Source of the DNA: Actinomycetes bacterium
GTDB taxonomy: Bacteria; Actinomycetota; Acidimicrobiia; Acidimicrobiales; RAAP-2
Direction: 5' to 3'
Assembly (NCBI GenBank): GCA_021800645.1
Contig: JAJYYT010000104.1
Coordinates: 1 to 7,054 of the forward strand
Length of the DNA: 7,054 nucleotides
Shown: one piece after another, positions 6,674 to 7,054 of the stretch
Layout of the letters: each line of letters opens with the position of its first letter
How positions within the stretch are numbered: position 1 is the stretch's first letter
The notes under the pieces: generated by a model
The model's input: only the letters and a program-made list of their open reading frames with translations
Told to the model about the DNA's origin: nothing
Database searches by the model: none
Position numbers and translations under genes: made by a program

Positions 6674-6703
6674 CGCTCCGCCCGGAGAAACCCGAGCGGA
6701 GCG
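6674..6703 (-). other. Strong 12-bp stem hairpin in the rplC leader
   Basis: In the minus-strand RNA the arm CGCUCCGCUCGG (6703-6692) pairs along its full length with CCGGGCGGAGCG (6685-6674), eleven Watson-Crick pairs and one G-U, with loop GUUUCU. It lies 43 bases before the rplC start. The bases that follow are UUGGCA, not a run of U, so a classical intrinsic terminator is unlikely. An attenuator or protein-binding leader element is possible by analogy with the L4-controlled S10 leader of Escherichia coli, although that leader lies before rpsJ. The structure is seen; its function is inferred. Confidence 0.55.
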
Positions 6704-6801
6704 CTCGTCTCGTGTCGGCCGGAGGTTCCCCCCGCACCCCCTGGGCGCGACGGGCGCTCCGGCACGTCTGCTGGTTGCGCTCGGTGGTCTGCCGATCTCG
6801 C

Positions 6802-6825
6802 ACCGGCCACCCGCGGATGGCCGGC
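6802..6825 (-). other. Inverted repeat just downstream of the candidate promoter
   Basis: The arms CCGGCCA and TGGCCGG (plus-strand 6803-6809 and 6818-6824) are perfect complements around an 8-base loop, extendable by one G-U pair in the minus-strand RNA. It overlaps the predicted transcription start of the candidate promoter. It could be the stem of a weak terminator for rpsJ, a 5'-end RNA hairpin, or an operator for a dimeric regulator. There is no U-tract after it, so an ordinary intrinsic terminator is not well supported. Confidence 0.4.
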
Positions 6826-6830
6826 AGGGC

Positions 6831-6860
6831 ATCCTAGCGGACCGCGGCGAGGGGCGCCAA
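6831..6860 (-). promoter_or_regulatory. Candidate promoter upstream of rplC
   Basis: On the minus strand a TTGGCG box (6860-6855) is followed after 18 bases by TAGGAT (6836-6831). TAGGAT fits the actinobacterial TAnnnT type of -10 element, and TTGGCG matches four of six positions of the housekeeping -35 consensus TTGACA. Transcription would begin near 6824, giving a leader of about 195 bases before rplC. The placement in the only large gap supports it, but short motifs arise by chance and there is no experimental evidence here. Confidence 0.4.
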
Positions 6861-6879
6861 GGCGACCCCCGGCGAAGCG

Positions 6880-7054
6880 TCAGGCGTTCTGGATCTTGAT
6901 CTCGATGTCCACGCCCGCGGGGAGGTCGAGCCGCTGGAGCGAGTCGACGGTCTTGGGGGTGTGCTCGACGATGTCCACCAGCCGCTTGTGCACGCGCATC
7001 TCGAAGTGCTCGCGGCTGTCCTTGTACTTGTGAGGCGACCGGATCACGGTGTAG
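6880..7054 (-). CDS. rpsJ: 30S ribosomal protein S10, C-terminal part (5' end outside window)
   Basis: S10 sits in the head of the small subunit and in many bacteria also acts with NusA, NusB and NusE-type complexes in transcription antitermination. Only the last 57 codons and the TGA stop are present; the gene runs off the right edge and about 45 N-terminal residues are missing if it has the usual length near 102. The visible protein begins [18 protein letters not shown], continues with [18 protein letters not shown] and ends [11 protein letters not shown], all highly characteristic of bacterial S10. It is the first gene of the classical S10 operon, but here it is separated from rplC by 249 noncoding bases, which is more than expected. 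Identity is certain; only the start is unseen. Confidence 0.97.
   Translation of the reverse strand, partial: YTVIRSPHKYKDSREHFEMRVHKRLVDIVEHTPKTVDSLQRLDLPAGVDIEIKIQNA

Larger units (their letters stand above)
6631..6879 (-). other. rpsJ-rplC intergenic region (candidate rplC leader)
   Basis: These 249 bases between the S10 stop and the L3 start are the only noncoding stretch of any size in the window. Read on the minus strand they hold, in order, a candidate promoter just after the rpsJ stop, a 7-bp inverted repeat with an 8-base loop, about 100 GC-rich bases with no recognised content, a perfect 12-bp stem hairpin, and the rplC Shine-Dalgarno sequence. The rplC frame is open back to 6810, but the residues it would encode do not resemble L3 and the ribosome binding site fits the start at 6630. 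I see no tRNA, no riboswitch class I can name and no other convincing small gene. Confidence 0.8.

Noticed and set aside
6674..6703. Intrinsic terminator for rpsJ
   Set aside because: The stem is strong, but the bases after it on the minus strand are TTGGCATG rather than a T-run, and it lies about 180 bases after the rpsJ stop. Kept as a hairpin of unknown role.
6631..6810. A 60-residue N-terminal extension of L3 using a GTG at 6810
   Set aside because: The frame is open, but the residues do not resemble L3, the canonical N-terminus and a good ribosome binding site are at 6630, and the region holds the strong hairpin.
5233..6837. A 534-codon plus-strand open frame antisense to rplD and rplC
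   Set aside because: Arg/Pro/Ser-rich low-complexity product typical of a GC-rich shadow frame, with no independent evidence for coding.
1..7054. A novel defence, mobile or biosynthetic system
   Set aside because: All coding capacity is accounted for by canonical ribosomal protein genes in standard order; no foreign gene, integration site or atypical base composition was seen.

Overview
The window is one long, uninterrupted stretch of the conserved S10-spc ribosomal protein gene cluster, all on the minus strand. Read in the direction of transcription (high to low coordinates) the order is rpsJ (3' end only), rplC, rplD, rplW, rplB, rpsS, rplV, rpsC, rplP, rpmC, rpsQ, rplN, rplX and rplE (5' end only). 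This is the textbook bacterial order with no insertions or losses. No RNA gene, mobile element, CRISPR array or accessory gene was seen.

The DNA is very GC-rich with strong GC bias at third codon positions. Thirteen stops are visible: eleven TGA, two TAG and no TAA. Five of the thirteen visible starts are GTG (rplC, rplD, rpsS, rplV, rplE). Together with protein sequences of actinobacterial type, this suggests a member of the Actinomycetota. An Acidimicrobiia-like or other deep lineage is my best guess, but the rank below phylum is not secure. The GC bias also produces very long open frames on the opposite strand, which I regard as shadows.

Layout: 6880-7054 is the C-terminal half of S10. 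Positions 6631-6879 form a 249-base noncoding gap, unusually large for this place. It carries a candidate actinobacterial promoter and two strong inverted repeats. From 6630 to the left edge the genes are packed with overlaps of 4 or 1 bases or gaps of at most 12 bases, nearly all with a clear Shine-Dalgarno sequence inside the preceding gene. Translational coupling along one mRNA is therefore likely.

The genes encode proteins of both subunits: S10, S19, S3 and S17 of the 30S, and L3, L4, L23, L2, L22, L16, L29, L14, L24 and L5 of the 50S. The ribosomal cores are ordinary. The unusual part is a set of low-complexity extensions: a 66-residue Lys/Ala/Arg-rich N-terminal extension on L5 with an 18-bp tandem repeat, a roughly 170-residue C-terminal tail on S3 with seven Leu-Ala-Ala-Glu-type heptads, a roughly 100-residue basic-then-acidic tail on L22, a short acidic tail on L29, and N-terminal extensions on L4 and S17. 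I found no new biological system here. The tails and the rpsJ-rplC gap are the items worth a second look.
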